This document shows positions 44,343-53,269 of a stretch of 64,000 nucleotides of DNA, piece after piece. The position numbers were made by a program, and so were the translations under genes. Positions within the stretch are counted from its first letter, which is position 1, and every line of letters begins with the position of its first letter. Under the pieces are notes generated by a model that worked only from the letters and a program-made list of their open reading frames with translations, had not been told where the DNA came from and searched no databases. The DNA is from an uncultured Paracoccus sp. (GTDB lineage: Bacteria > Pseudomonadota > Alphaproteobacteria > Rhodobacterales > Rhodobacteraceae): NCBI RefSeq assembly GCF_947487305.1, contig NZ_CANKWH010000001.1, positions 434,001-498,000 of the forward strand, written 5' to 3'.

Positions 44343-45184
44343 TGCGGCTCCGGGTCGGCCACGAGATCACCATTTCTGCCGACCGGGACACACCCTTGGT
44401 CTGCCTTGTCGCGCCGCATGTGTCGCGGCAGGGCGACTTTCTGGGTCCCGAACGGGTCGAGACCGACCCGCAGGTGCCCATCCACAGTTATTTCGACCTC
44501 TACGGCAATATCTGCCGGCGCCTGATCGCGCCGGCAGGCAGGTTCACCCTGCGGGGCGATGTGACCCTGCTCGATGACGGGCAGGTCGACGAGGTGGACG
44601 AGGCCGCGCCCGAATGGCCGGTCGAGGCGCTGCCCGACGACGTGCTGACCTTTCTGACCGGTTCTCGCTATGTCGAGACCGACCTGATCAGCCAGGAGGC
44701 CTGGGATCTTTTCGGCGGGGTCGCCCCCGGATGGGGCCGGGTGCAGCATATCGTGGACTATGCCAATGCCCGGTTGACCTTCGACTACCAGCAGGCCTCG
44801 GCCACCCGCACCGCGACCGAGGCCAATGCGGGCCGCGTCGGCGTCTGCCGCGACTTCGCCCACTTGGCGCTGGCCTTCCTCAGGGCGCTGAACATTCCGG
44901 CGCGCTATGTGAACGGCTATCTGGGCGATATCGGCGTGCCCGATCCGGGTCATCCGATGGATTTCTCGGCCTGGATCGAGGTCTATCTGGGCGGCAAATG
45001 GTACACCTTCGACCCCCGGAACAACGCCGCCCGCATCGGCCGCGTGGTGGTGGCGCGCGGCCATGACGCCGCCGATGTGCCGCTGTTGAACAGCTTCGGT
45101 GCGCACCGGCTGGAAAAGTTCACCGTCTGGTGCGATGCGGTCGACGAGCAGGGTCAGAAGATCGACGGCATGGCCTTCGCCTGA
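44342..45184 (+). CDS. Transglutaminase-like family protein
   Basis: A 280-residue cytosolic protein with a transglutaminase/cysteine-protease-like core. The nucleophile Cys is in GRVGVCRDFAHLALAFLRAL and is followed by NIPARYVNGYL. Where many family members have His in a HAW element, this one reads MDFSAWIEVYLGGKWYTFD, so Ser stands at that place, with Asp in TFDPRNN present. The N-terminal ~130 residues form a beta-rich domain found in this subfamily. Start at the second of two tandem ATGs, overlapping the osmC stop by one base. Function unknown. Confidence 0.85.
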   Translation: MRLRVGHEITISADRDTPLVCLVAPHVSRQGDFLGPERVETDPQVPIHSYFDLYGNICRRLIAPAGRFTLRGDVTLLDDGQVDEVDEAAPEWPVEALPDDVLTFLTGSRYVETDLISQEAWDLFGGVAPGWGRVQHIVDYANARLTFDYQQASATRTATEANAGRVGVCRDFAHLALAFLRALNIPARYVNGYLGDIGVPDPGHPMDFSAWIEVYLGGKWYTFDPRNNAARIGRVVVARGHDAADVPLLNSFGAHRLEKFTVWCDAVDEQGQKIDGMAFA

Positions 45185-45190
45185 GGGCGG

Positions 45191-46096
45191 TCAGCGCAGG
45201 AAGATCAGCGCCATGCCGGCGCAGGCGATGGCCGCGCCCAGCCAGCTTGCCCCGGTCGGTCGCTGCCCGGTCCTGAGCCACAGCATCGGCAGGATCAGCA
45301 CCGGCGAGGTCGCCGACAGGGTCGAGATGATCCCGACCTTGCCGCCCGCCAGCGCGAACATCAGCAGTGTCATGCCGAGGCCCAGCCCGATGAAGGCTGT
45401 CGCCAGCGCGGGCCAGAGGACGGCAGGCGTGATCGGGTTCGGCGGCCCCAGCGGCACCCGCGCCGCCATCATGGCGCTGGCCGAGATCGCCATGCAGAGA
45501 CCCGAGGCCGCGACCCGGATCAGCGAGGCGACATAGGGATCGACCCCCAGCTCCATCACCGGGCGTGCGACCAGCGCCCCGCCAGCCTGCCCCAGTGCGG
45601 CGCCAAGCCCAAAGGCGATGCCGGTCAGGATGATGCCCTCGGTCTGCTCGAAGCGGTGGGCATGGGCCGGCGGGCGGCCGACGATGGCGATGGCGACACC
45701 GACGGCGGTGGCGGCGATGCCCAGAATGGCCTGCCCGTTCAACTGCTCGTCCAGCAGCAGCCAGCCAAGCGCCGCCGCCATCGGCGCGTTCAGCGCGAAG
45801 ACCGCGCCGGCGCGACGCGCCCCCAGCCGCCCGACGGCGGCGAAGTTCAGCGTGTCGCCGATATAGATGCCGATGATGCCCGAGATGACCAGCACCACGG
45901 CGGACCAGCGCGACAGGTCTGTGCCCTGCGACCAGATCGCGACGATGCCGCTGAGCAGGACGATCACGAAGCCATGCCGCAAGAGGTTGAAGCGGAACGG
46001 CCCGATTTCGCGCACCGCGCCGGTGACGATGGTGCCGGTAAAGGCCCAGCAAGCCGCCGCCCCAAGGGCGGCCAACTCGTGAACCGGCAGGCTCAC
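45191..46096 (-). CDS. DMT-superfamily (EamA) transporter
   Basis: A 301-residue protein with about 10 helices made of two EamA repeats (AALGAAACWAFTGTI to AIVGRP, then GIILTGIAFGLGAALGQ to MALIFLR). Such proteins export metabolites or amino acids; the substrate cannot be read from sequence. The start is GTG 46096, whose bases overlap the prfC stop (GTGA), so the gene is coupled to prfC. An upstream open stretch overlaps prfC and is rejected. Confidence 0.82.
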   Translation of the reverse strand: MSLPVHELAALGAAACWAFTGTIVTGAVREIGPFRFNLLRHGFVIVLLSGIVAIWSQGTDLSRWSAVVLVISGIIGIYIGDTLNFAAVGRLGARRAGAVFALNAPMAAALGWLLLDEQLNGQAILGIAATAVGVAIAIVGRPPAHAHRFEQTEGIILTGIAFGLGAALGQAGGALVARPVMELGVDPYVASLIRVAASGLCMAISASAMMAARVPLGPPNPITPAVLWPALATAFIGLGLGMTLLMFALAGGKVGIISTLSATSPVLILPMLWLRTGQRPTGASWLGAAIACAGMALIFLR

Positions 46097-47688
46097 ACCA
46101 TCATCTCTTTCGTCGCCGTCAGCTTCAGGTCCGGGTGATCGCGCACCACGCGGTCGATGTCCCATTGCAGCCGGGTCAGGTAGACCGGATCGCCATCATG
46201 GTCGCTGGCCATGTGCTGCTTGTTCTGGTTGGCAAAGGCGTCGAGTTTCGCCTGCGGCCCGCTGACCCAGCGGGCCGAGGTGAATTGCGAGGGTTCGAAG
46301 CGGACCGGGATGCCGTATTCGATCTCGATCCGGCTGGCCAACACCTCGAATTGCAGCTGGCCCACCACGCCGACGATGAAGCCCGAGCCGATCATCGGCT
46401 TGAACACCTTGGCGGCACCTTCCTCGGCGAATTGCATCAGCGCCTTTTCCAGGTGCTTGGCCTTCATCGGATCGCCCGAGCGGACGGTCTGCAGCAGTTC
46501 CGGCGCGAAGGAGGGGATGCCGGTGAAGCGCAGCCCCTCGCCCTCGGTCAGCGCGTCACCGATGCGCAATTGCCCGTGGTTCGGAATGCCGATGATGTCG
46601 CCGGCCCAGGCCTCCTCGGCCAGTTCGCGGTCGGCGGCGAGGAACAGCACCGGGTTGGTCACGGCCATCGGCTTCTTCGAGCGCACATGCGTGAGCTTCA
46701 TCCCGCGCTCGAAATGGCCGCTGGCCAGGCGCACGAAGGCCACGCGGTCGCGGTGCTTCGGGTCCATGTTCGCCTGCACCTTGAAGACGAAGCCGGTCAC
46801 GGGGTTTTCCTCGGGGGCAATCTGGCGTTCAGCCGCCATCTGCGGCTGCGGCGTCGGGCCGTATTGGCTGATGCCGTTCATCAGTTCCTTCACGCCGAAG
46901 CTGTTGATGGCGCTGCCGAACCAGATCGGCGTCAGATGACCTTCAAGGAAGCTCTGCCGGTCGAAGACGGGCAAGAGTTCCCGCGCCATCTCGACCTCTT
47001 CGCGCAGCTTCGCCAGCAGGTCCGCCGGGATGTGATCGGCCAGCTTGGGATCGTCGAGGCCCGAGATCTTGACCGATTCCGCCACCTTGTTGCGGTCGGC
47101 GCGGTCCATGATCTCCAGCCGGTCATGCAAGAGGTCATAGGCGCCGATGAACTCGCGCCCCATGCCGATGGGCCAGCTTGCCGGGCAAACGTCGATCGCC
47201 AGGTTTTCCTGGATCTCGTCGATGATCTCGAAGGTGTCGCGGCTTTCGCGGTCCATCTTGTTGCAGAAGGTCAGGATCGGCAGGTCGCGCAGCCGGCAGA
47301 CCTCGAACAGCTTCCGGGTCTGGCTCTCGACGCCCTTCGCGCCGTCGATCACCATGATCGCGGCGTCCACCGCCGTCAGCGTGCGATAGGTATCTTCCGA
47401 GAAATCGCTGTGGCCCGGCGTGTCGACGAGGTTGAAGCGGTGCCCGTCATATTCGAAGGACATGGCCGAGGCCGAGACCGAGATGCCCCGGTCCTGTTCC
47501 ATCTTCATGAAGTCCGAGCGCGTGCGCCGCGCCTCGCCCTTGGCCCGCACCTGCCCGGCCATCTGGATCGCCCCGCCGAACAGCAGGAATTTCTCGGTCA
47601 GCGTGGTCTTGCCGGCGTCCGGATGCGAGATGATCGCAAAGGTCCGGCGGCGGGCGATTTCGGGCGGGAGGTCGGGGCGGTTTTCCAT
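46093..47688 (-). CDS. prfC: Peptide chain release factor 3
   Basis: A 531-residue GTPase that recycles RF1/RF2 after termination. G1 ISHPDAGKTTL, switch and G2 region RGISVSASAMSF, G3 VDTPGHSDFSEDTYRTL, G4 TFCNKMDR are all present, followed by domains II and III with GVVGQLQFEVLASRIE. Start MENRPDLPPEIARRRTF is the normal N terminus; the open extension to 47901 runs through a repeat element and is not conserved. Its stop overlaps the DMT transporter start. Confidence 0.96.
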   Translation of the reverse strand: MENRPDLPPEIARRRTFAIISHPDAGKTTLTEKFLLFGGAIQMAGQVRAKGEARRTRSDFMKMEQDRGISVSASAMSFEYDGHRFNLVDTPGHSDFSEDTYRTLTAVDAAIMVIDGAKGVESQTRKLFEVCRLRDLPILTFCNKMDRESRDTFEIIDEIQENLAIDVCPASWPIGMGREFIGAYDLLHDRLEIMDRADRNKVAESVKISGLDDPKLADHIPADLLAKLREEVEMARELLPVFDRQSFLEGHLTPIWFGSAINSFGVKELMNGISQYGPTPQPQMAAERQIAPEENPVTGFVFKVQANMDPKHRDRVAFVRLASGHFERGMKLTHVRSKKPMAVTNPVLFLAADRELAEEAWAGDIIGIPNHGQLRIGDALTEGEGLRFTGIPSFAPELLQTVRSGDPMKAKHLEKALMQFAEEGAAKVFKPMIGSGFIVGVVGQLQFEVLASRIEIEYGIPVRFEPSQFTSARWVSGPQAKLDAFANQNKQHMASDHDGDPVYLTRLQWDIDRVVRDHPDLKLTATKEMMV

Positions 47689-47740
47689 GCCGCGCATGTA
47701 GCCGCTGCCGGGGTAATCTGCAATGCGGGGCGCGTGAGCC

Positions 47741-47791
47741 GGGGGCGCTTCGCCCCCCGGACCCCCAGAGGATATTTGCGCCAAGATGAAA
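47741..47791 (-). repeat. Short intergenic element, copy 3
   Basis: On the minus strand it reads TTTCATCTTGGCGCAAATAT then CC, TCTGGGGGTCCGG and a hairpin GGGGGCG-AAG-CGCCCCC. The core is the same as at 16283 and 28531; the hairpin part differs. It lies between prfC and a divergent lipoprotein gene, in the likely 5' leader or promoter region of prfC. Confidence 0.7.
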
Positions 47792-47847
47792 TGGGCGCGC
47801 GGAGCGATTAACCGGGCGTTAAGCTTGCGGGGGCTAGGGTCCTGGTC

Positions 47848-48147
47848 ATGCGTCTTGCCTTGCTCAGCCTTTTCCTGCTCGCGGGTTGCGAAACCGCACA
47901 TCCGACGATGATTGGATCGGTGAAGCGCGAGGTCGTTGTGCAGGGCCTACGTTTCGTCACCTTCCAGAAGGGCGACGAGGTCGAGGTGCTGCGCATGGGC
48001 TATCTGAAGCGCAGCGAACGCGCGGGTGTGCAGGCGCTGATGGCCGAGGCCGCGGCAGCAACCACCGGCTGCCGGGTCATCCCCGACAGCATCCGCACCC
48101 GCATCCCCGGCGACAGCGGCGAGGCGATGTTCGATCTCGACTGCTAG
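47848..48147 (+). CDS. Small lipoprotein of unknown function
   Basis: A 99-residue protein with a lipobox (LLAGC, Cys 14) after MRLALLSLFLLAGC. The mature part has VVVQGLRFVTFQKGDEVEVL and a Cys pair (TTGCRVIPDS and the terminal FDLDC) that could form a disulfide. I recognise no family; the fold looks alpha-beta and small. It converges on a hydrolase gene with a 4-base overlap of the ends. Confidence 0.72.
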   Translation: MRLALLSLFLLAGCETAHPTMIGSVKREVVVQGLRFVTFQKGDEVEVLRMGYLKRSERAGVQALMAEAAAATTGCRVIPDSIRTRIPGDSGEAMFDLDC

Positions 48148-48917
48148 TCGCGGGCGAGGAACCCGGCCACGGCCTCGGCAGTCTCCTCGGGCTTTTCGGC
48201 ATGAAGCCAATGCCCCGCCCCCTCGATGCGCCGGATCTGTGCCTGCGGGAACAGGCGCTGGATTTCCGCCTCTCCGGCGGCATCGACGTAATCCGAGTCG
48301 GCGCCCGCGATGAACAGGGCCGGCCCGGTGAAACGCCCGGCCGTGACCGCATCCGCCGGCCAACCGACCAGCCGGTCCATCTCCTCGCGCAGCACCTTGA
48401 GGTTCAGCGTCCAGCGCGCGGGCTGGGATTTCAGGTCCAGAGATTGCAGGAAGAAGGCGCGCAGGCTGGGGGCGTGCAGGATCTCGGCCAGCCGCTTGTC
48501 GGCTTCCGAGCGGCGGTCGAGCCCGGTCAGATCGAGCGCCTCCATCTGGTCGATATAGACCGACTGGCTGTGCGGATAGGCGACCGGCGCGATGTCCAGC
48601 ACCGCCAGCCGCTCGACCATCTCGGGCCGGGTCAGCGCCAGCATCATCGAGGCCTTGCCGCCCATGGAATGCCCGACCACATCCATCCGCCCGCCATGGG
48701 CGTCGATCACCTTGGCCAGATCATCGGCCAGCGCCGGATAGCTGTGATCCTCGTCATGGAAGCTGTCGCCGTGATTGCGCATGTCGACGCTGACGACGCG
48801 GCGGCCCTGAGCCAGCCGACGGGCGATGCCGCCGAGATTGCGGCCCTGACCGAAAAGCCCATGGACCAGCAGAACCGGCGTGCCCGGCCCCTCGCCCGTG
48901 ATGATCGTGTTCAGCAT
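48144..48917 (-). CDS. Alpha/beta hydrolase (YbfF-like)
   Basis: A 257-residue alpha/beta hydrolase. The oxyanion segment VLLVHGLFGQGRNLG, the nucleophile elbow VVGHSMGGKASM and the terminal RRIEGAGHWLHAEKPEE with the catalytic His are clear. The layout and GLFGQGRN resemble the acyl-CoA/palmitoyl esterase YbfF, but substrate is not inferable. Its start overlaps the stop of a second hydrolase gene by 7 bases. Confidence 0.87.
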   Translation of the reverse strand: MLNTIITGEGPGTPVLLVHGLFGQGRNLGGIARRLAQGRRVVSVDMRNHGDSFHDEDHSYPALADDLAKVIDAHGGRMDVVGHSMGGKASMMLALTRPEMVERLAVLDIAPVAYPHSQSVYIDQMEALDLTGLDRRSEADKRLAEILHAPSLRAFFLQSLDLKSQPARWTLNLKVLREEMDRLVGWPADAVTAGRFTGPALFIAGADSDYVDAAGEAEIQRLFPQAQIRRIEGAGHWLHAEKPEETAEAVAGFLARD

Positions 48918-49720
48918 ATCGCCCCCGTCCTGTTTCTGCCCTCGACGGGCAAACCCGCCAGAAATTCCGCCACCGCCGCCACGGTGCCGGCCTCGTCGCT
49001 GCGATGGGGGAAATGCCCCTCGCCGGCCATGAGCCGCAGCACTACCGGACCGCCCGCCCGCTCGGCAAGCCGCAAGGGATGGGCGGTGCTGCCATAGTCA
49101 TCCGCCTCGCCATGGATCGCCAGCACCGGGCAGCGGAGCTGCGCCAAGGCGGCGTCGAGGGTCCAGTCGGCGAAGACCGGCGACAGCCAGGTCTCGGTCC
49201 AGGCGTCGAGCACCCAAGGCGCCTTCTCGCCGTGCCAGCGCGCCAGCCGTTCCATCTGCCCCGGCGCGGCGAAGCCTGCCTTGGCCTCGCTGATGCCCTG
49301 CAGGGTCAGCGGCTCGGCGAAGGTCTGGGCCGAGATCGTCACCAGCGCCCTGCAGCGATCCGGGAAGGCAGCAGCAATGCCGATGCCCATGCCGCCGCCG
49401 ACGCTGTGGCCGAGGATGGCGAAGTGCTCGATCCCCAGCGCCGCGATCACCCGGGCGAAATCGCCCCCTGCCTCGCCGGTGACGAAGCCGGGCCGGTCCA
49501 GTTCGCCGGGATGCGGGTCCGAGCGGCCGAAGCCGAGCCGGTCATAGGCTAGCACCCGCCGCCCTGTTGCCCGCGCCAAGGCCTCGGGAAAGCCGCGCCA
49601 CAGGTCTACGGAACCGAGGGAATCATGCATCAGGATCAGCGGCACCGCGCCATCGCCAGCCCAGTCCCGCAGGAACAGCCGCCCGCGCGGTGTCTCGATC
49701 CAGTGCTCGGTGATGCTCAT
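48911..49720 (-). CDS. Alpha/beta hydrolase
   Basis: A 269-residue alpha/beta hydrolase, different enough from its downstream neighbour not to be a recent duplicate. LILMHDSLGSVDLW gives the oxyanion region, ILGHSVGGGMGIGIAA the nucleophile elbow and MAGEGHFPHRSDEA the catalytic His. Asp of the triad is likely in AIHGEADDYGS. Substrate unknown. First gene of a two-hydrolase operon. Confidence 0.87.
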   Translation of the reverse strand: MSITEHWIETPRGRLFLRDWAGDGAVPLILMHDSLGSVDLWRGFPEALARATGRRVLAYDRLGFGRSDPHPGELDRPGFVTGEAGGDFARVIAALGIEHFAILGHSVGGGMGIGIAAAFPDRCRALVTISAQTFAEPLTLQGISEAKAGFAAPGQMERLARWHGEKAPWVLDAWTETWLSPVFADWTLDAALAQLRCPVLAIHGEADDYGSTAHPLRLAERAGGPVVLRLMAGEGHFPHRSDEAGTVAAVAEFLAGLPVEGRNRTGAIC

Positions 49721-49808
49721 GCGCGCCCTCCTGCCGATGCGAACCGATCATGTTTTCCCGCCCGCTTCAAGCTGGCGCCGCCCCGGCGCAGCCCCTATGC
49801 TGCCGCCC

Positions 49809-50204
49809 ATGACACAGGCACAGACCCCCGAAGATATTCGCAACATGGCCGACGAGGTCGCCCGGCTGATGGCCGAGCGCTTTGGCGGGGCGCGGCGGGG
49901 CGAGTTTCCCGGCCTTGCCGAGATGATCCGCCGACGCGGCGCCGCCCTGCCCCGGCGGCTCAGGGTGTCGGCGAAAACGCTGGCCGAGGCCGATCAGCGG
50001 CTGGCCCAGCCCCGCATCGCCCGGCAGATGGACCTGCGCGCGCCCTCGCGTGCCCATCACCTGCTGACCGCGCATCTGCGCCCGCTTGGCAGCGTCAGCC
50101 GCTGGCAGAACCGGGCGGTGAATTTCGCGGCATCGGTGGCACTGGGTCTCTTGGTTCTGGGCGCCGTGGTGATCTGGGTGATGGTGCGGCGCGGTCAGCT
50201 CTAG
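49809..50204 (+). CDS. Small single-span membrane protein
   Basis: A 131-residue protein: an Arg-rich soluble part (MTQAQTPEDIRNMADEVARL to about residue 100) and one C-terminal membrane helix (FAASVALGLLVLGAVVIWVMV) with a short basic tail, so tail-anchored. The LRVSAKTLAEADQRLAQPRIARQMDLRAPS part is probably helical. I recognise no family. It converges on the Nramp-like gene. Confidence 0.65.
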   Translation: MTQAQTPEDIRNMADEVARLMAERFGGARRGEFPGLAEMIRRRGAALPRRLRVSAKTLAEADQRLAQPRIARQMDLRAPSRAHHLLTAHLRPLGSVSRWQNRAVNFAASVALGLLVLGAVVIWVMVRRGQL

Positions 50205-50222
50205 GACCGCGCCCGAACCAGC

Positions 50223-51485
50223 TTACAGCACCTTCACAATGGCGCCGCGCAACTGATCCAGCGCCAAGGCGGCAAAGGCCAGCGTGCAAAGGACCAGCAG
50301 GATATTGGTCAGAAGCTTGTTGCGCCATTCGCGCGGCACCCGGTCGGTGTTCAGGATCCACAGCAGCGTCACCGACATGAAGGGCATGAACAGCGCGCCC
50401 AAGACGCCATAGGCGAGGATCAGATAGACCGGCTGGCCGACGAAGAGCATCACCATCGGCGGGATGGTCAGCCAGAAGATGTAGAACTTGTAATAGCGAC
50501 CGCCGGCCAGACGGTCCGGGTCCTCATGCGGCTTGCCCTGCACATGGCCGAGGAAATCGGCGAACATCAGGCTGACGCCGTTCCAGACGCCAACCAGCGA
50601 GGACATCGAGGCGGCCCAGAAGCCGACCAGGAACAGCTTGCTCATCCATGTGCCGTAACGCTCGCCCAGCACGCCGGCCAGATCGACCATGCCCTGATCG
50701 CCCGCGCCGATGACGATGCCGGCGGAATAGAGCAGTTCGGCGCCGACGATCAGGGTGGCGACGACGAAGATGCCGGTGACCAGATAGGCGATGCCATTGT
50801 CCAGACGCATCACCCGCATGAAGCGCGGCGTGGTCCAGCCCTTCTCGCGCAGCCAGTAGCCATAGGCGGCCAGCGTGATGGTGCCGCCGACGCCGCCGGC
50901 GACGCTGAGCACGTTGATCAGCGCGCCCTCGGGGATGATCGGGACGAGGCCGGTCAGGATCTCGCCCAGATTGGGCAAGGTCAGGGCGGCGGCCAGCACC
51001 ATGGTCACGAACATCAGGCAGACCAGCGCCGTCAGCACCTTTTCGAACCGGTCATAGCGGCCCGACCAGACCAGAAGCATGCCCAGAAGCCCCGAGACGA
51101 TGCCCCAGACGGCAACGCTGAGAAACGGGAAGAGCGAGTAGAGCGCGAGGCCCGTGCCCGCCATCGCGGCGGCGCCATAGACGAAGCCCCAGATCACGAT
51201 ATAGGGGCCGAAATACCAATGGGTCCAGCGGCCGAGGCTGCTCCAGCCCTCGAAGATGGTGTTGCCGGTGGCCAGCGTATAGCGGCCCGCGCCCTCGACC
51301 AGCACCACCTTCATGATGCAGCCGGCGATGATCGCCCACAGCAGCGCATAGCCGTATTTGCTGCCCGCGACGGTGGTGGCGATCAGGTCGGCCGCGCCGA
51401 CACCGGTGGCGGCGACGACGATGCCAGGGCCGACAAGGCTCCATTTCGGCTCGCCGGTGGATTGGTTCACGTCCCTGACGGTCAT
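50223..51485 (-). CDS. Nramp-superfamily transporter lacking the classical metal-site motifs
   Basis: A 420-residue membrane protein with about 11 helices. The N terminus GPGIVVAATGVGAADLIATT then VAGSKYGYALLWAIIAG aligns with Nramp helix 1 (LGPGFLVAVGYIDPGN...GASFGYQLLWV), but DPGN is replaced by GAAD. The helix 6 MPH site is also absent (GGVGGTITLAAYGYWLR). It therefore probably does not use the usual Mn/Fe site and belongs to a divergent branch. Start ATG 51485 follows AGGAG by 9 bases. A dispersed repeat lies just upstream. Confidence 0.82.
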   Translation of the reverse strand: MTVRDVNQSTGEPKWSLVGPGIVVAATGVGAADLIATTVAGSKYGYALLWAIIAGCIMKVVLVEGAGRYTLATGNTIFEGWSSLGRWTHWYFGPYIVIWGFVYGAAAMAGTGLALYSLFPFLSVAVWGIVSGLLGMLLVWSGRYDRFEKVLTALVCLMFVTMVLAAALTLPNLGEILTGLVPIIPEGALINVLSVAGGVGGTITLAAYGYWLREKGWTTPRFMRVMRLDNGIAYLVTGIFVVATLIVGAELLYSAGIVIGAGDQGMVDLAGVLGERYGTWMSKLFLVGFWAASMSSLVGVWNGVSLMFADFLGHVQGKPHEDPDRLAGGRYYKFYIFWLTIPPMVMLFVGQPVYLILAYGVLGALFMPFMSVTLLWILNTDRVPREWRNKLLTNILLVLCTLAFAALALDQLRGAIVKVL

Positions 51486-51558
51486 GCGACTCGCTCCTCT
51501 GCTCGATATGCTCATATCGCCTGAGTTGTGCAGGGAATGCAAAGAGGATGGGGACGGT

Positions 51559-51735
51559 CGATCCGCAGCCCCCGCCCGGAGCAAGGGCGAAGCCCGCCGG
51601 GCGAGCGCCTGCTCGTCCCGGCGGGCTGGCGCTTTGGTGACGCTGGTCCCGAGATCACCCAAGCGAGAGGCTTGGCACCATAAAGTGCATCGGCGCAGCG
51701 TGGCAGCGCCACCCCACGGACAGGCGCTCGCCCTC
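51559..51735 (-). repeat. Dispersed ~178 bp repeat, copy B
   Basis: Reverse-complement relative of 3952-4130. It contains a near-perfect long hairpin at 51591-51627: AGCCCGCCGGG then CGAGC, loop GCCT, GCTCG, one unpaired T and CCCGGCGGGCT, 16 pairs in all. It occupies most of the 312-base gap between the Nramp-like gene and glyA; the rest holds the glyA terminator. It has no transposase and no clear target-site duplication. Confidence 0.75.
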
Positions 51736-51748
51736 TCTCACATCCATG

Positions 51749-51779
51749 AAAAAGCCCGCCGCATTCTCATGCGGCGGGC
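51749..51779 (-). terminator. Intrinsic terminator of glyA
   Basis: On the minus strand: perfect 11-base stem GCCCGCCGCAT/ATGCGGCGGGC with a 4-base loop, followed by TTTTT. It starts 18 bases after the glyA stop. Confidence 0.9.
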
Positions 51780-51797
51780 CATAACCTCAACCGGAGA

Positions 51798-53087
51798 TCA
51801 CATCCCCTGGTACAGCGGGAAGCGCTGGCACAGGGCCTCGACCTCGGCGCGGACCTTGGCCTCGACCTCGGCATTGCCCTCGTCGCCGTTCTGCGCCAGC
51901 CCGTCGACGACCTCGACGATCCAGCGGGCGATCTGGCGGAATTCCTCTTCCTTGAAGCCACGGGTGGTGCCGGCGGGCGTGCCGAGGCGGATGCCGGAGG
52001 TGACGAAGGGCTTCTCCGGGTCGAACGGCACGCCGTTCTTGTTGCAGGTGATATGGGCGCGGCCAAGCGCGGCCTCGGTCGCCTTGCCGGTCACGCCTTT
52101 CGGGCGCAGGTCGGCCAGCATCAGGTGGTTGTCGGTGCCGCCCGAAACGATATCGATGCCGCCCTTCATCAACTCATCGGCCATGGCGCGGGCATTCTTG
52201 ACGATCTGCGCGGCGTATTCCTTGAACGAAGGGTCCAGCGCCTCGCCGAAGGCCACGGCCTTGGCGGCGATCACGTGCATCAGCGGGCCGCCCTGCAGGC
52301 CCGGGAACACCGCCGAGTTGATCTTCTTGGCGATGTCCGGGTCATTGGTCAGCACCATGCCACCACGCGGACCGCGCAGCGATTTATGGGTGGTGGTGGT
52401 CACGACATGGGCATGGGGCAGCGGCGAGGGATGCTGGCCGCCCGCCACCAGGCCGGCGATATGGGCCATGTCGACAATCAGGTAGGCGCCAACCTCGTCG
52501 GCGATCTTGCGGAAGGCGGCCCAGTCCCAGACCCGGCTATAGGCGGTGCCACCGGCGACGATCAGCTTGGGCTTGTGGGTCCGGGCGGACTCGGCAATCG
52601 CCTCCATGTCCAGAAGCTGGTCCTGCTGGCGCACGCCATAGCTGACCACGTTGAACCATTTGCCCGACATGTTCACCGGCGAGCCGTGGGTCAGGTGGCC
52701 GCCCGAATTCAGGTCCAGCCCCATGAAGGTATCGCCCGGCTGCAAGAGCGCGAGGAACACCGCCTGGTTCATCTGGCTGCCCGAGTTCGGCTGGACGTTG
52801 GCGAAGCCGCAATCGAACAGCTGCTTGGCCCGGTCGATGGCCAGGTCCTCGACGATGTCGACATACTGGCAGCCGCCGTAGTAGCGCTTGCCCGGATAGC
52901 CCTCGGCATATTTGTTGGTCAGCACCGAGCCCTGCGCCTGCAGCACGGCCTTGGAGACGATGTTTTCCGAGGCGATCAGCTCGATCTCGTCGCGCTGGCG
53001 GCCCAGCTCCTGACCGATGGCCTTGGCAATGGCGGGATCGCTGTCGGCGAGTTCGGCGGTGAAGAAGGCATGGGTCTGGGTGTTCAT
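51798..53087 (-). CDS. glyA: Serine hydroxymethyltransferase
   Basis: A 429-residue PLP enzyme converting serine and tetrahydrofolate to glycine and methylene-THF. Marks: [44 protein letters not shown], and the PLP lysine in [16 protein letters not shown]. Start [13 protein letters not shown] chosen by family; the long upstream open stretch to 53297 is not conserved. It has a strong terminator. Divergent from nadK across 182 bases. Confidence 0.97.
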   Translation of the reverse strand: MNTQTHAFFTAELADSDPAIAKAIGQELGRQRDEIELIASENIVSKAVLQAQGSVLTNKYAEGYPGKRYYGGCQYVDIVEDLAIDRAKQLFDCGFANVQPNSGSQMNQAVFLALLQPGDTFMGLDLNSGGHLTHGSPVNMSGKWFNVVSYGVRQQDQLLDMEAIAESARTHKPKLIVAGGTAYSRVWDWAAFRKIADEVGAYLIVDMAHIAGLVAGGQHPSPLPHAHVVTTTTHKSLRGPRGGMVLTNDPDIAKKINSAVFPGLQGGPLMHVIAAKAVAFGEALDPSFKEYAAQIVKNARAMADELMKGGIDIVSGGTDNHLMLADLRPKGVTGKATEAALGRAHITCNKNGVPFDPEKPFVTSGIRLGTPAGTTRGFKEEEFRQIARWIVEVVDGLAQNGDEGNAEVEAKVRAEVEALCQRFPLYQGM

Positions 53088-53269
53088 CGGCTGTCTCCGG
53101 CTGGACTGCTGCGCTCGGCTTCCCTTTAGCCGAGGCCGGCGTCGGCATAAACAGCGAATTCGACGCACAGGGGTGCGAAAGCGGCGGCGTAGCGATCGGG
53201 GCAGCGATCGGGGCTTGCCTTCCGGGAGCGCAGGCGGAAATCTGGTGCCGGTTGGCAAGGAAAGGCGCC

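Noticed and set aside
48144..49720. Two adjacent alpha/beta hydrolases as a recent tandem duplication
   Set aside because: They share only the fold motifs; sequences around the nucleophile and lid differ widely.
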